From NCBI GenBank assembly GCA_947396885.1, contig OX377205.1, positions 27,281,899-27,345,898 of the forward strand: a stretch of DNA of 64,000 bases, read 5' to 3'. This stretch comes from Heligmosomoides polygyrus polygyrus. Lineage: Eukaryota; Nematoda; Chromadorea; Rhabditida; Heligmosomidae. The first letter of the stretch is position 1; each line of letters begins with the position of its first letter. Under the pieces are notes generated by a model. That model was not told the origin of the DNA, searched no databases, and saw only the letters and a program-made list of their open reading frames with translations. Position numbers and translations under genes: made by a program. Below are positions 43,466 to 55,242 of this stretch, one piece after another.

Positions 43466-44282
43466 CGAGTGTTGAGTACTCAATTCTGGCCGAGTGAGAG
43501 CGCAAGAAACTCTAACTGCTATCTTCTGCCGCTTCAAACTCGCAACTGGAGCTAAGGCAGTTTAGACAGCTGAGGTGTTCTAAGCATGTAATCTTAAAGC
43601 ACCCTAAACGGCCTGTTCGCCCACGCGTTCTGAGGCTGTTAGCTTGCCGCGTCTTCCCGCAGTGGTCCACCGAAATCGGAAAAAATACGTCATACAAACC
43701 TCACCTTCATGTTCGCACCCCTGTAACATTGCCTCTTCCTAAGCTACCCCGCTCTACTTTGACGTACTACTAGACCGTTCTTCCTACTACAAGACCCAAG
43801 AGCTGCAGCCGAAACGATTCGAATTTACAGAGTTACTGCGCTCTGAAAACGCCCGCGCGCGCAATCTGCGAGCGGTTGCCCCACTCGATTGATAGGTTCG
43901 ATTCTATATGCATTGCTCCCGGCACACTCCTAGATCTCGCCGGACAGAGTACATCGAATCCTGAGTAGGGCGGCTGCGAATTTATGATAAAAACTCTCTA
44001 AACGCCCACTCTACGAGCTGTCGCGCCCAGTCGATTGATAGGTTCGAACCTATATACATTGTGCACGGCGCACTCTCAGAGGATTCCTTGCATGACAAAA
44101 CTCTTTACGCCATGCTTGAGATGCCCCGAGAACATGCAAGTCCTGGAATATAAGCTTCTCCAGTGTCAAAAAGTCTGCTCCAGTTGACTTTTGGCCACCC
44201 ACTGCGAAAATGCGGTGGTTTGGTGAAGTGGTACACATGGTTGTGTAGATCTCGAAGAGGCAAATCGAACGGTACCAACCGT
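43466..44282. other. Sequence unique to copy A, with a spaced repeat
   Basis: There is no recognised gene. A segment of about 65 bp with GATTGATAGGTTCGA occurs at 43870-43936 and again at 44017-44083. It replaces the mariner expected from copy B, suggesting a deletion/insertion or a scaffolding error. Confidence 0.5.
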
Positions 44283-44584
44283 TTCTCAAAAAACCTCAAA
44301 TTAGAGGAATTGTGAGCATGCAACGGTTTTCGACGCCTTGCGGCCGACAACTCGTCCGCGGCCGGCCTTCTCAATGGAGCGCAAGTTTTCAATTTTGGCC
44401 ATTTTTGATCTTTCATATGAAATGTATATAGCAAACGATAGAGCTCCATCTCCTGAGCTCAGATATACCCTTGGTTTTCAAATGGATGACCTTTGGGCGA
44501 GTTATAGCAAAAAGACGCAAAAACCGCAAAAGTGCGGTTTTTTCGGCGTCTATTCAAAAGACGCGTCCGGTACTGTAGTAGCAC

Positions 44585-45350
44585 ACAATTCTTTGGATCC
44601 CCTAGTTCATCGCGATCACAATGATACAATTTTTTAAAGGATCTGATCGTTTAATTGTCATTAATTTTAGAAAATGTCTCTTCTTTGAAGGGTTCTAACA
44701 TTGGAATATCAAGTTTGTGTGCTCTTATATTCATTTATCCCATTAAACATAATGGTGGAGTTGGAACCTTTAGGGTTGAAATCTATAGTAATTATGGGCT
44801 GGTAAAATTGTACACATGACACTTATTTGTGATTGCCCGCGCACTTGTCCCATGGTGAAAGCGACTACAGAAGCAATTTTTTGAATGAAGAAACATAGCG
44901 ATTTGGGGTCCTATGAGTCTTCCACAGGTGAGATTTCGACTAAGCTAGAAGACATCTTAGTCACTCAGTTACAAAGCAAACTCACTCCAAATGTGAATTG
45001 AGTGAAATTGAAAAATTGCTCAAGAATGGATAAATGACTCGCGAGTACATTCACCAATTAATTCTGACTTGAAGGATGGTTCGACTTCAAATTTTGGTTC
45101 GTTTGCACCGGCTTATCACGAGTCAAATGCCCAGTAGCCCTTTTTGGGACGCAAATTAGATGCCGAGTCAGTCCCTTGCCTGCCCTTGTGACCCCTTGCT
45201 CCATCTGAGGACGCCGTAAATCGCCTAACCGGAGTCTTCACACTTCTGATGTTGCGGTGTACTATTGATCCTTCCAAACACCGTAGAGATGGCGTGGTCC
45301 AGGGTCGAGTTTTAGCAATATCTTGACATTCTTCTGCCTTTTATCTCTTT
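44585..45350. repeat. Left arm of large degraded palindrome
   Basis: Its reverse complement is recognisable at 49230-50060. Shared blocks include CACAATGAT...TTTTTTAAAGGATC, CAAATTTTGGTTCGTTTG and GACGCCGTAAATCGCCTAAC. Divergence is substantial. No coding capacity is seen. Confidence 0.7.
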
Positions 45351-45439
45351 TATTGCACAATTTTTCCAATGCTTTATGCAATCTTTTTCGTTTTATTTCC
45401 ATTTCAATTCATTTTTTATAAACGACTTGTGAAAAATGC

Positions 45440-45905
45440 AGGGTAACCTATAATAAAAATGCAGCTACTATCATAAGGGAAGTAACATTGCTGCTAGTGG
45501 AGCTTTTGAAGATGTTTGAAACTCATATGAAAGAAAGGCAGGGTAACGAGATTTCTGTAGTGTGCAAATAGCCAAGATTGCACCATGTCTCCGCCTGAAA
45601 CCTTGAATTTCAGACTCGGTTAATTCTGCATGGGCCGAATGCTTGTCACAATCATGTTACTGCTTGCGCACATTAACCTCCTGTTCACATGACAATTATG
45701 CATTCAATAAGCCCGTATGACAAACTGACAACTCGTTTTTCACATGATTTCCTAGTTCTAAACGTTAAAAGAAGCACAGCACAGCTTAATCTGGTGAAGT
45801 GGCAATGAGATTGCTACAGGCATTCAGCATTTGCACAATCAATCGAGTTTGAAATGCAAGATTTCAGAAGGCATGGCGCAATCTTGACAATTAGCACGCC
45901 ATAGA
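45440..45905. repeat. Repeat family X copy
   Basis: It matches 1-416 almost base for base from 45464, but here continues through GGCATGGCGCAATCTTGACA. It is the best unbroken reference for the copy at the left edge. Confidence 0.8.
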
Positions 45906-46109
45906 GATCTCATTACCCTGTGCCTTTATATGAGTCTTAGAACTCCATGTGAACGATATTCCCTTATTAGATAACGGCTACAATTCCTTCAGAATATCCA
46001 CAAAAACAGCTCAGCGCGGGTGGTAGGAGCTATGCTAATTTCCTTGTCTCCCATCTAGAATTTGTGGTGTAAGCCCAAGGGATTACACCCCTAATTACGG
46101 AAGATAAAT

Positions 46110-46410
46110 AAGGATAAGGTATAAAGGGCGGCGTTACTCGTACCATCGTATAGAAATAGAATGCGTGGCGCATCCCTTCTATACGATGTCGAATGAATGA
46201 ATGCGTATTTGGCCACGCAGTGACTTGCAGTGGCCAACCTATGAGCAAGTCAGCACTTTATTCTTCCCAGACATGTATTTGGCAATAAATTCACCGACCC
46301 CGGAGGGATAGATGGTTTGGTTGACCTGGGCGGGGAATCCGGACTAAGGACCTGGTACTGGGTGCACGCGACAGTCGGCACCTACTCCGATTGCGCTACA
46401 CGCGCCCAAG
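46110..46410 (-). repeat. SINE-A copy
   Basis: A minus-strand element with tail ATGCGTGGCGCATCCC near 46160 and head CTCCGATTGCGCTACACGCG at 46386-46405. A short local inversion of the ATCGTATAGAA sequence sits in the tail. Confidence 0.8.
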
Positions 46411-46687
46411 GAAGATAAATACAGTAAAGAAATGAAATGGCTAAGGGCTACGATCGGCAACGATCTACGCATTTTACTTCTGCGTGTCGTTATACCTGCC
46501 TGGAAGCCTTCAGCCCAAATTCTTACTTCTGCTCTGTCGATTACCAACCCAGTGGTCGTTGACCCGGACCCTCAACAACTTTGCCAATGGTTGTAATTTA
46601 AGATGTACAGCACGATATAATCCTACTATTGCATAATAACATCAGTAGGTGACGCTTGCGGTAGACGCTAACGCTTGCGGCTTGTAT

Positions 46688-46875
46688 GTAGCGCAGTCGG
46701 AGGAGGTGCCGGCTGTCGCGTCAACCATATTTCTGATCTGGATTTTCCGCCCATGCCAACAAAGCCTTCCTTCCCTCCAGGATCGGGAAATTGGCACCAA
46801 AGTTTTCTTGGAGGGATAAAGCGATGACTTATTTATCGGCTGGCCATCGCAAGCCATTGTTTGGCCGAATTGGTA
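46688..46875 (+). repeat. SINE-A 5' part (palindrome pair member)
   Basis: GTAGCGCAGTCGGAGGAGGT through to CATTGTTTGGCCGAAT. It shares the private variant GTCAACCATATTTCTGATCT with the inverted copy at 47550-47735, so the two descend from one copy. Confidence 0.85.
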
Positions 46876-47000
46876 ACGAGATTGTAAGAAGCATTCAGCC
46901 AGATTGTAATCAATCGAGTCTGAAATGCAAGGTGAGTGCATTACGCAATCTTGACCATCTATAGATTATAGAAATCTCGTTACGCTGTGTTTTCATATGA
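46876..47000. repeat. Repeat family X fragment
   Basis: GTAACGAGATTGTAAGAAGC, CAATCGAGTCTGAAATGCAA and AGAAATCTCGTTACGCTGTG are family X landmarks, read in the same sense as 45790-45940. Confidence 0.65.
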
Positions 47001-47297
47001 GTCTAAAAGAGTTTGAGCGATATTGTACTTCAAAAACACCGCACGTTAGATGCATTCCAGCCGCATTCTGCCCTTACTGGTAAGTCGGTTTTTGCCCTCC
47101 CCAAGTAGGAATCGCGTCATGGGGAATGACGAGTTTCCTATGAGTATATTTCCTACTTTGCAGTGATAAAGAATGACTACGACCTGTTACCCTTCAACCT
47201 TGTTCATTAACCTCAGGACCAAGACGGCAGATGGCGCGCTAGGCACCCAGTAATGAGCCAGATATGTATAAGGTCACTGGACACCATTGTAGCTTCA
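47001..47297. other. Centre of degraded palindrome
   Basis: No gene and no recognised repeat. It lies around the symmetry point (about 47.2 kb) of the inverted duplication. Confidence 0.4.
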
Positions 47298-47470
47298 CGA
47301 CTCCAGACGTTGAGGAGAGGTCGAAAAAGCTTTTCGCCCAAACCTCGTCCAAGGTCTACTTGGGGTGCTGATCACAAATTTGACATCCGTTTTTGAAATG
47401 TAGGGCGACTACGGTAGATTACGGTAGGTACGGGTGACTAAGACTGTCGAGATCACAATCAACAATTAGA
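47298..47470 (+). repeat. R2 repeat fragment
   Basis: CGACTCCAGACGTTGAGGAG, then TTGGGGTGCTGATCACAAAT and GACATCCGTTTTTGAAATG. One end and one unit only. Confidence 0.65.
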
Positions 47471-47549
47471 ACAAGCGGCGCAAATACACCTATACTGATT
47501 TTGCCTTGTACTATTTTAAGGCATGTTTCAAGTTACTTCGGTACTCGAT

Positions 47550-47735
47550 ATTTGGCCAAACAATGGCTTGCGGTGGCCAGCCGATAAATAAGTCATCGCT
47601 TTATCCCTCCCAGAAAACTTTGGTGCCAATTTACCGACCCGGGAGGCAAGGAAGGCCTTGTTGGCATGGCGCGAAAAATTCAGATCAGAAATATGGTTGA
47701 CGCGACAGTCGGCACCTCCTCCGACTGCGCAACAT
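47550..47735 (-). repeat. SINE-A copy (palindrome pair member)
   Basis: The inverted partner of 46688-46875, with the same private AGATCAGAAATATGGTTGAC stretch. Truncated at the same internal place. Confidence 0.85.
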
Positions 47736-47911
47736 GCAAGCGCCCTCTTTAACCTTACCACGGATAAACCTATGAATCCGGCCCTTATCCGGGACTGATG
47801 GTTCGACATTAGGGATTATCCCGTTGTTCCTAGCAGGTATGTCTTCAGAAGAACGAAGCTCACCGAACCTTCGCCCAAGAATTTCGAGAATATGTGGCGC
47901 ATCCCGGGGGC

Positions 47912-48925
47912 GTGTGTAGCGCAGTCGGAGGAGGCCAGTATGGCCAACATTTTAATCCTGAATGCAGTTTAGGATATCAGTTCTACTAGTTTTCATTTTG
48001 AAGCGATTCGATGTTATGGAAGAATTCTAGCCTTCTTTAACTAGGAGTGCTAGGCATTCAGTAGCATCCGTCAGTAAAAGCTTAAGAAAATAGAAATTTT
48101 CTGACATATGAGTGGTATGGAATGCGCCATGCGCTCATCTGAAATTTTGCATTTTCCACTCGATTGATTGTGTTTCGCTTGAATACCTGTTAAAGTTTTC
48201 TACAAAGAAACCGTTTCGACAGATTTGTGCTCGTTTTAAGGTTTAAAACTTAAAAACGCACTATTGGCTTCGAAAAAAGAGGGGTATTCTAAAAATGCAT
48301 GCACTATTTAAAAGGTTCTAACATTGCTGCTATTGAAGCTTTTGAAGATGTTTGAGACTCATATGAAAGCACAGCGTAGCGGAATTTTTTGACATATAAT
48401 TGGTCAAGATTGCGCCATGCCCCCGTCTGAAACATCGCATTTCAGACTCGATTGATTGTGCATGAGCTGAATGCTTGTCACATTCGTGTTACTACCTGGC
48501 CACATTAACCTGTGCCGCGCTTCTTTTAATGTCTAGAAGTTGACAATCACGTGGAAGACACGAGATGTGCGAGTTTATTGATTGCACAATTCGAATGTGA
48601 GCAGAGTTCCCCATTTTCCAAATCGGATGCTGTGTACTGATTAAGCAACTCAACATTCACGCCTACTAACAATTCGACCTGTCTCCTACTCCGACTGTCT
48701 ACAGCGTGCTCGAGTACGATAAGAAAGATAAGAAATGATAAGAAATAATGGGGTCTTTTAAAGGTTCTATTTCTATTTCTATGTTCTATTTTTTATTTAT
48801 AGGTATACATGCATTGTTTAAGCCAAATAAAAAACTGAAACTGTCTCCTTGGTTGGTATCTCTAGAAGTAGAATGCGTGGCGCATTCGAAAAAGGGATTC
48901 AATAAAGCCTTATGTCATCCTTAAT
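47912..48925 (+). repeat. SINE-A split by family X
   Basis: The SINE head (GTGTAGCGCAGTCGGAGGAG) is at 47917-47937. The matching tail (AGTAGAATGCGTGGCGCATT) is at about 48867-48886. In between is a family X copy (about 48090-48530, with GATGTTTGAGACTCATATGA) and unassigned sequence. Confidence 0.6.
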
Positions 48926-49229
48926 TACTATCAGTGTCGAAAACGAAGCCGCAGTGAGTAGTATGAACGACCCGGCTTTAGTCCAACTGTTAGTTTAAGA
49001 CATGAGAATGGGCTCTATTCAATGCCACTAGATCGCGCCATACGTTTTGCCTTCCCCCACTCCATTATGCCTATGATACTGTGACGCGCCATGCGTTCTA
49101 CCACCATGCAAACTATGCAATGGAAACGCACGACACGTGTCCGGTGCACCTCAAAATGCGCTACGCGCTACAGAAGCAACATTTTAGTGAAACGCCCTGC
49201 AAATAATTAAATAAATAAACATGAAAGAC
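48926..49229. other. No gene seen
   Basis: Non-coding, with no recognised repeat. It lies between the split SINE and the right palindrome arm. Confidence 0.4.
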
Positions 49230-50060
49230 ATGTTTCTGGTAAGATAGAGGAAACACGAAATGGAAAACATAAGCATGTTAAATGAAAGGGGGAGATCGAT
49301 GTTATCCAGACCTTATTTGGTGTACGCCGCGTACTCTACTCCACCCTCGTTTAGAACGATCAATATGCCGCTGCGGCACCGGAAGTGTGAAGATTCTAGT
49401 TAGGCGATTTACGGCATCCTCAGATGGCGCGAGGGGTCATAGAGGCAGGAGAGTGGACTGGCTCCGAAGCTAATCTGGGTCCCGACCAGGGCTATTGGAT
49501 ATTTCACTCGTGATGAACCGGTACAAACGAACCAAAATTTGAAATCAAACCATCATTCAAGTCAGAATTAACTGGGGAATGCTCTCATAGACTAATTTTT
49601 CGTTTTTGAACAATTTTTTCAAATGACACTCAGTTAGCATTGGGGTGAGTTTTCTCGTAACTACGTGGCCAAAATGTCTTCCAATGTATTGAGGACTATA
49701 AGGTGTTTTCGTAGGCCTCCAAATATCTGTGTTTCTTTCTTCAAAGAAACGATTTTGTGTTCACTTCAATCAAGCAAAAAGTGTGCGGCTAACTGCAAAG
49801 AAGTGTTATGTGGCCAACTTTGCCGGGGTGTAATTACTAGCGATTTCTACCCCAAAGATTCCACTTTCGCAGCATGATTTCCACCTCAGCGGGATAAACG
49901 AGTATAAGAAGACATAAGCTTGACGTGCCGAAATTATAGTCTTCCAAAGTGGAGACATTTTTTTGAAAATAATGGCACTTAAGTTATCGGATCCTTTAAA
50001 AAAGTACATCATTGTGGTCGAGAAATGCTAGGGAACCCAGAGAGCTATATGTTACTACAA
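49230..50060. repeat. Right arm of large degraded palindrome
   Basis: The reverse complement of 44585-45350, with many substitutions and small indels. Frames of 60-70 codons in it show no known motif. Confidence 0.7.
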
Positions 50061-50814
50061 ATAAAGTAGAAAGTAGGCTTTAATAGGCCGAATCTCTTCC
50101 ATCATTAGCCGCTTAAGAGCTGCGGGTGTAATTATCTCCAGCGAAGGAAGGGGTCAGCCGCGACAGCCAGGAATTAGGTCACTGAAGTATTTTTCAAGCG
50201 CTCGTTATGCGCGTTGGAGCTCATCGGGAAGAGGGCTCGGTGCTGATCACAAATATGTGTTTCAATTTTCAATGCGCTCAATTTGGAGTGCGCTACAGAA
50301 AAGCGGGATTTTTTTCGCTTTTTCCGCCCAAAGATCAAAAGTTAAGGCCGGTATTGTAGTCTCTCTTTGCCGGTTGTAAACCGAGGTGACGGTTGTAAAC
50401 CGAGGCGATTTTTTTATTTTTTGTTTGATTGTCCGTTTTTGGTTTCTTTTAGGTTAGGTTTCGTCCTCTAGGAGCTGCTCGATAAGTATTAATTCATTTT
50501 GTTGCGTAGTTTTTAGTTATATGCGCTCCTCCCCCCCCGGTCTAGGATAGATCCTGCGATTTTTATTGTTGTTGCTGCTGTTGTTTCATTTTTTCTGCTG
50601 CACAGACAAGCTGGCATATCCTTTTCCCTGGTTTCGGGTGAAAAACGGTGTGCGTGGCGCGAAAAGAGATTGATCGCGTTCGATCGTTATCGTTTGCAGT
50701 TAAACCAACCTATTAAATATCGTGACAAGTTAACGGTTTTTTCTTTTCATTCTTGGCTATCTGAGTTACTAAACTAAGTTGAACTAAACTATACTGGACT
50801 AAACACACTAGGCA

Positions 50815-50975
50815 GAAAATATGGCTGTCGCATGACCCAATTTCACGTTCCTCGCTCAGATTACCAGCCCAGCCAACCAAGCCAACTATCTTTCCGGGTC
50901 GCTGAATTGGTACCAGACTTGTTTGGGAGGGATAAAACACTGACTTTCCCAAAACACTGGCTGGCTACCTCATCT
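50815..50975 (+). repeat. SINE-A 5' part, head eroded
   Basis: The same truncated SINE as 38060-38220, but with a small deletion removing box A. Confidence 0.7.
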
Positions 50976-51238
50976 TATTCATTGCTTGTTTATAGTTAGT
51001 TATTCATTGTGTGTGGTTAGGTATGCACACGGTTATTTAATGTACGTATGTATGTATCAGGTTGTTAAATATCCCGCCAGTTGTGCATTTTTGTTTTTCA
51101 AATTTATTTATCTCGTTCCATACAACAACTGACGAACATGCGCAACATTATTATCTACAAAGAATTGCCATTTGTCAGGTAGTTTGTAGTTTTCGCCTCT
51201 ATAGAATTCCTGGGCTTTTGATGAAAAAACTCCACGAG

Positions 51239-51830
51239 TCACTTTTCAAGTTGCTCCCTGCAGTCAAATTGTTTCTCCTGCAAATGGTTCGGCAACGAGA
51301 GAAACAGATGGTAGTCCGTTGGGGCAAGGTCCACTGAATACGGTGGGTGGGTGGGCCAGAACATGCCATCCAAAACAATGGAGTTTTTTCTGAGTCTCCC
51401 TTGCAACGTGTGGACGCGTATTGTCATGAAGCAAGAAGATCTTGTCTTGTTTCCTACGAAGAGCTGCTTCGGCGCGATCCAACTATGCTTGCAAGGAGTA
51501 GCTTCCAGTGAATGTGACTCTTTTTCAATTCCACCAGACACTGAGCATTACCCTTTTAAGGCGAGTTTCCGATCTTGGCGGGGGAATTCCGGCTTTGCCG
51601 CGACTGAGTCACGGAGGCTTTTGCGTGTGGTTAGCGTAAATTATCCACTTTTGGTCGCCAGTGACCAGGTTCTCGAGCCAAGAGAAATTCCGCCGTAAAA
51701 TCAAAAAGTTCATGCGAGCATCCTTGTGCAGCTGTAGCTGGTGGCCGCTAAGTTCATGCGGTATCCTTGCACCATGTCTACATGTGAAAAAACTTAAACC
51801 ACTATTGCACTTTCGCGACTCCAAAGGTCG
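51239..51830 (-). pseudogene. Mariner transposase remnant
   Basis: The minus strand encodes the order VTGDQKWIIYAN (first catalytic Asp, from 51700), FLLHDNTRPHVA (second Asp) and VDLAPTDYHLFLSLPN (third Asp, DD34D type). Frameshifts separate the blocks and the HTH N-terminus is missing. It is an older mariner than the three with intact ends. Confidence 0.82.
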
Positions 51831-52697
51831 AAAAAAATTTTCGCCCTAACTTAGCCCATGTAGGTTGTTTGGGTTGTTGATCACGAATCTGACATCCGTT
51901 TGTTTTATTGAGCCAAAAGTGAAACAAAATCTATTCAACACGAAAGAACGCAGCAAAAATTGGCTCCCCAAGGCCAGCAAAAGTGGAGATCAATTATTGT
52001 TCCATATTGTTCCAAAAGTGGTGCGAAATCAGTTGATCACAAAAGATTGCAAGGAATGGTTGCTCTTTGAAGATATGCAAAGAATGGTTTCGTCGATGAA
52101 TTTCGTGACGCGAAAAATGCTTTCTCTTCAAGCTGTTCACTCGCTGAAATAGGTACTCGTACTCTATCAAAATATTGACTTTTTTGAGTGCCCTTTTGCA
52201 TTTGATAGAGGCAACAATTTTTTGCAAATATTAATATCCATTCAGCCAAAACGGGCATAATTGTTTATCAAGAAAGTTAAGCGCAGTTTCGTATATGTAA
52301 AAAGGTAGTTGTAAGGGAAATCTTCATTTTACCGGTCTAACTGCCCGTAGTTTCCAAGAAATAGAGACTGATTCCCTAGCATTGAATTGCTATCGCTATT
52401 AAGGGAAAAGAAACATCGGAAAAAACCAAAAACCTACGGTAGGCAAGGGTGAATAGGGCTGTTGAGGTCATAATCTCCGATTTCGCCTAAACATCGCCCA
52501 GGGGTGTTACTTGGGATGCTGATCACGAATCTGACATCAGTTTTTCGTTTTACGCTGGAATGCAGTAGGCTGCGGTAGGCATGGGTGACTAGGGTCATAG
52601 TCACCGATTTCGCCCAAGCTTCAGCGCGGAGATTCGTGATCACCTCCTAAATAACTCTCCTCCCCTCCTAGAAGTTTGCGAACTTTTTTCGACCTAG
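51815..52697. repeat. R2 element, copy B
   Basis: It starts CGACTCCAAAGGTCGAAAAA and ends AGTTTGCGAACTTTTTTCGA, which are inverted relative to each other. It carries TGATCACGAATCTGACATC units at 51880, 52520 and (inverted) 52632. About 0.88 kb, non-coding. Confidence 0.65.
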
Positions 52698-52739
52698 TGC
52701 CAAACGTTCATGGGAAAACTTTTCCTACAACCTAATACA

Positions 52740-52860
52740 TATGTAGGCTAAATGCGCATTCTGATTGCCTCAAAGACATCCCGTACGAGTAGAATGCGTG
52801 CCGCACCCGAAAAGGGTTAGTTAACGCCGTCCTTTATTCTTTGTCCTTTATCCTCATCAA
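52740..52860 (+). repeat. SINE-A 3' tail
   Basis: The copy-B counterpart of 39985-40100, nearly identical. Confidence 0.75.
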
Positions 52861-53093
52861 CGACACCCTTGGTCTTTTTTGCGATCAGTTTTCTCGACAG
52901 AGATTCACTAATGTTTCTGCCCGTGTAGCGGACCCGGACATCAAGCGACACGAATAGAGATGCGGGGAAATGAGAGATGAATCAATGACTCAATACACAG
53001 TTTTGAGAATACGTGTGGTGCAGTGGCTGGCGGCGTTCGAATGGCTCGAGACGAATTTCGCGTGCAAGGCAACAAAGCCTCCCATAGCTTGCC

Positions 53094-53812
53094 CTAATAC
53101 CAGGCTGTCCAATAATTCTTGTCCGAAAATTTCACCATTTTTAATTTTTTTTTCAACTTTCTTGAAAAGCAAGTCTGTTCAACAATATAATCACCACAGT
53201 TATCCACAACAGTGGCCCATCGATTGGGCAGGTCGACGATGCCCTTCGCCCAGAACTCCGGGGGCTGCGACTCGAAGAAGTCCGCGCTGTCGGATTTGAG
53301 GTTGTCGTAGTTGGTGAATTTTCCTCCGGCCAAATGGTGCTTCAGCGGGCGGAACAAGTGGTAGTCGGAGGGGGCGAGGTCCGGGGAATACGGCGGATGG
53401 GCAACCGTCTCCCAGCCGAGCGTCGCCAACTTCTGCTGGGTCTCCTTCGCCACGTGGGGGCGCGCGTAGTCGTGCAGCAGGTGGACCGAGGCCCGTCGGG
53501 GACGCTTTTCTCGGATGGCGGCGGCTAGTTTCTCGAGCTGATCGGTGTAGATGGAGGCGGTGACCGTCCTGCCTTGCGGGAGCAGCTCGAAATACAGCAT
53601 GCCCTTGGCGTCCCACCAGAAGGCCTCCCGCTGTGCCCCCTGTCCTCGAGGCTCGTGTCGCCGCTCTCGAAACGATTGAGCCAGCGCCTGACTGTGCGTT
53701 GGGACACTGCATCCTCCTTGCACGCTCTGCAGATGTTGGCGACCGCGGAGCCTGTGTCGTTGCCCAGCAGCCACTCGTAGTACATGAACGTACGAATTCG
53801 ACCTTGGTCCAT
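53094..53812 (-). pseudogene. Mariner M1 transposase, middle deleted
   Basis: The N-terminal frame (from ATG at 53812) gives MDQGRIRTFMYYEWLLGN and a helix-turn-helix ending RWLNRFESGDTSLEDRG. At about 53640 it jumps to the region WWDAKGMLYFELLPQG, skipping the second HTH and the first catalytic Asp (TGDE block). Then come LLHDYARPHVAKET (second Asp) and PPYSPDLAPSDYHLF (third Asp, DD34D). The reading frame runs into the terminal repeat. Length is about two-thirds of a normal 345-residue mariner transposase, so it cannot be catalytically active. Confidence 0.9.
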
Positions 53813-53980
53813 TTTAGCTTGTACTGGTAGCTAGACGCGGGGACTACGCCTTATATACCCCTGGCGTGGAACTCTGGAGAATCTTCTAGAAGGTTTTTAC
53901 ACTTGCCTGATATTATAACACTTCTAAGGAAAATTATAGAATTTTGAAAATTTTCGGACAGAAATTATTGGACAGCCTGG
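53100..53980 (-). mobile_element. Mariner M1, internally deleted, 881 bp
   Basis: The ends are CCAGGCTGTCCAATAATT and its reverse complement, flanked by TA (53098-53099 and 53981-53982). The transposase lies on the minus strand but lacks its middle. The element is absent from copy A at 40345, so it inserted after the segmental duplication. Confidence 0.92.
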
Positions 53981-53982
53981 TA

Positions 53983-55242
53983 TTAGGTTGGAAAAAAAGT
54001 CTTTTCATTTTTTTCAAAGATTTATTACTTCACAACTACAAGGTCAAATCAACTGAGATAAACTCCATTTTGTTCCACTACACTTCTCCAAAGACTGGGT
54101 AATTTTCCAATTCTTCTCGCTTAAAAGACTGCAGTTCTGGAGTCGAACCATTGCTGAATCCAATTTTTGACGTCTTCATCCTCTTCAAAATATTTCTTTC
54201 CAATTTCTTGCTTGAGAGCACGGAAGAAATGGCATTCGGTAAGGGCGAGTTCAGGGCTATACGGTGGATGTGGCATACCTCCCAGCAAAGCTCCTTTATT
54301 GTTTTTCTTGTGAGTCTTGCAACATGTGGCTTTGCATCGTCATGCAGGATCATCACCTTTGACGTCTCCGGCCTGTTTTCTCGGAGAGTTGCGACGACTT
54401 TGTGGAGTTGGCCGCAGTATGTGACAGCAGTAAGTGTCTCTCCACTTCTGAGAGTTTTCCAGTAAATCACTCCTCTGACATCCGACCAAACAGTCATGAG
54501 AATCTTCCTTTCGTGAACATTGGGCTTGAGATCAGACTTAGGGCTCTCTCCCTTTTGTACCCATTGCCTTTTCCTCGGAAGTTGGCACACAGAACCCAGG
54601 ACTCTTCGCCTGTCACAATCCGCGGAAGAAACGATTTTCTTCCTTATCTGGACAGAAGAGAAGCAGCGATGGAGAGCCGTCGACCTTTCTGAGTGTCTGA
54701 CAGGGCATGTGGAATCCAAGCTCCAAATTTCCATGAAAGCCAAGATTCTTCAGATGGATTCCCACTATCCTATGAGACACTTCGAGCTTCTCTGCCAGTT
54801 GACGTGTCGTCTGCCTACTATCGGTACGAAGAAGATGGAGTAGTTCAATGTCGTCCAATTCATTGGCCTTCCTGACCTTGTTTTGTCCTCGAGTGAATAA
54901 CCTCCCTTTAAAACTTTCCGAACCATTCATAACAGGTGCGATGAGTAGTAGATCCCAAGCCATATATGTGGTTAATTTGGTCTGCTGCCCGACGTGCTGT
55001 GGATTCTTTAATGAATTCATGAAGAATGCCGTGCTGAAAACGGCCATGAGGTAGATCTGGCATTGAGTTCGGAAGATTGGATGGATAACGAATTACAAGA
55101 AGAGTCTTAACCTGTGTCCGCGTGCGAACGGTAGACAAGTGTGATAGGATTACGAAATCAGCAATCAACGTTGGCTAGTGCGTTTACAAGGGGAAGGGTA
55201 AAAAAAATTTCGAAGTGTGAAGAGACTTTTTTTCCAACCTAA
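53983..55242 (-). mobile_element. Mariner M2, full length 1260 bp, frameshifted
   Basis: The ends are TTAGGTTGGAAAAAAAGTCT and its inverse, with TA on both sides (53981-53982 and 55243-55244). It directly abuts M1 and shares its TA. The transposase is on the minus strand (about 55168-54078). Confidence 0.92.
54078..55168 (-). pseudogene. Mariner M2 transposase, frameshifted
   Basis: Three overlapping frames cover the protein: 55168-54908 (HTH, TTHRTCYEWFGKF), 55047-54613 (second HTH, TRQLAEKLEVSHRIVGIHLK) and 54743-54078 (TLRSGETLTAVTYCG; MILHDDAKPHVA). The third catalytic block (PxxSPDLxPTDYH) is damaged. At least two frameshifts make it inactive. It is a close relative of M3 at 58026-59411. 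Confidence 0.88.

Larger units (their letters stand above)
37596..44578 (+). repeat. Segmental duplication, copy A
   Basis: Long stretches are nearly identical, in the same order and orientation, to 50355-59756. Examples are 37630-38000 with 50400-50750, 39075-39890 with 51870-52690, 39930-40345 with 52695-53097, 40346-41200 with 55243-56080, 41590-43265 with 56400-58096, and 44283-44578 with 59461-59756. Interruptions are later insertions in one copy or the gap. Confidence 0.88.
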
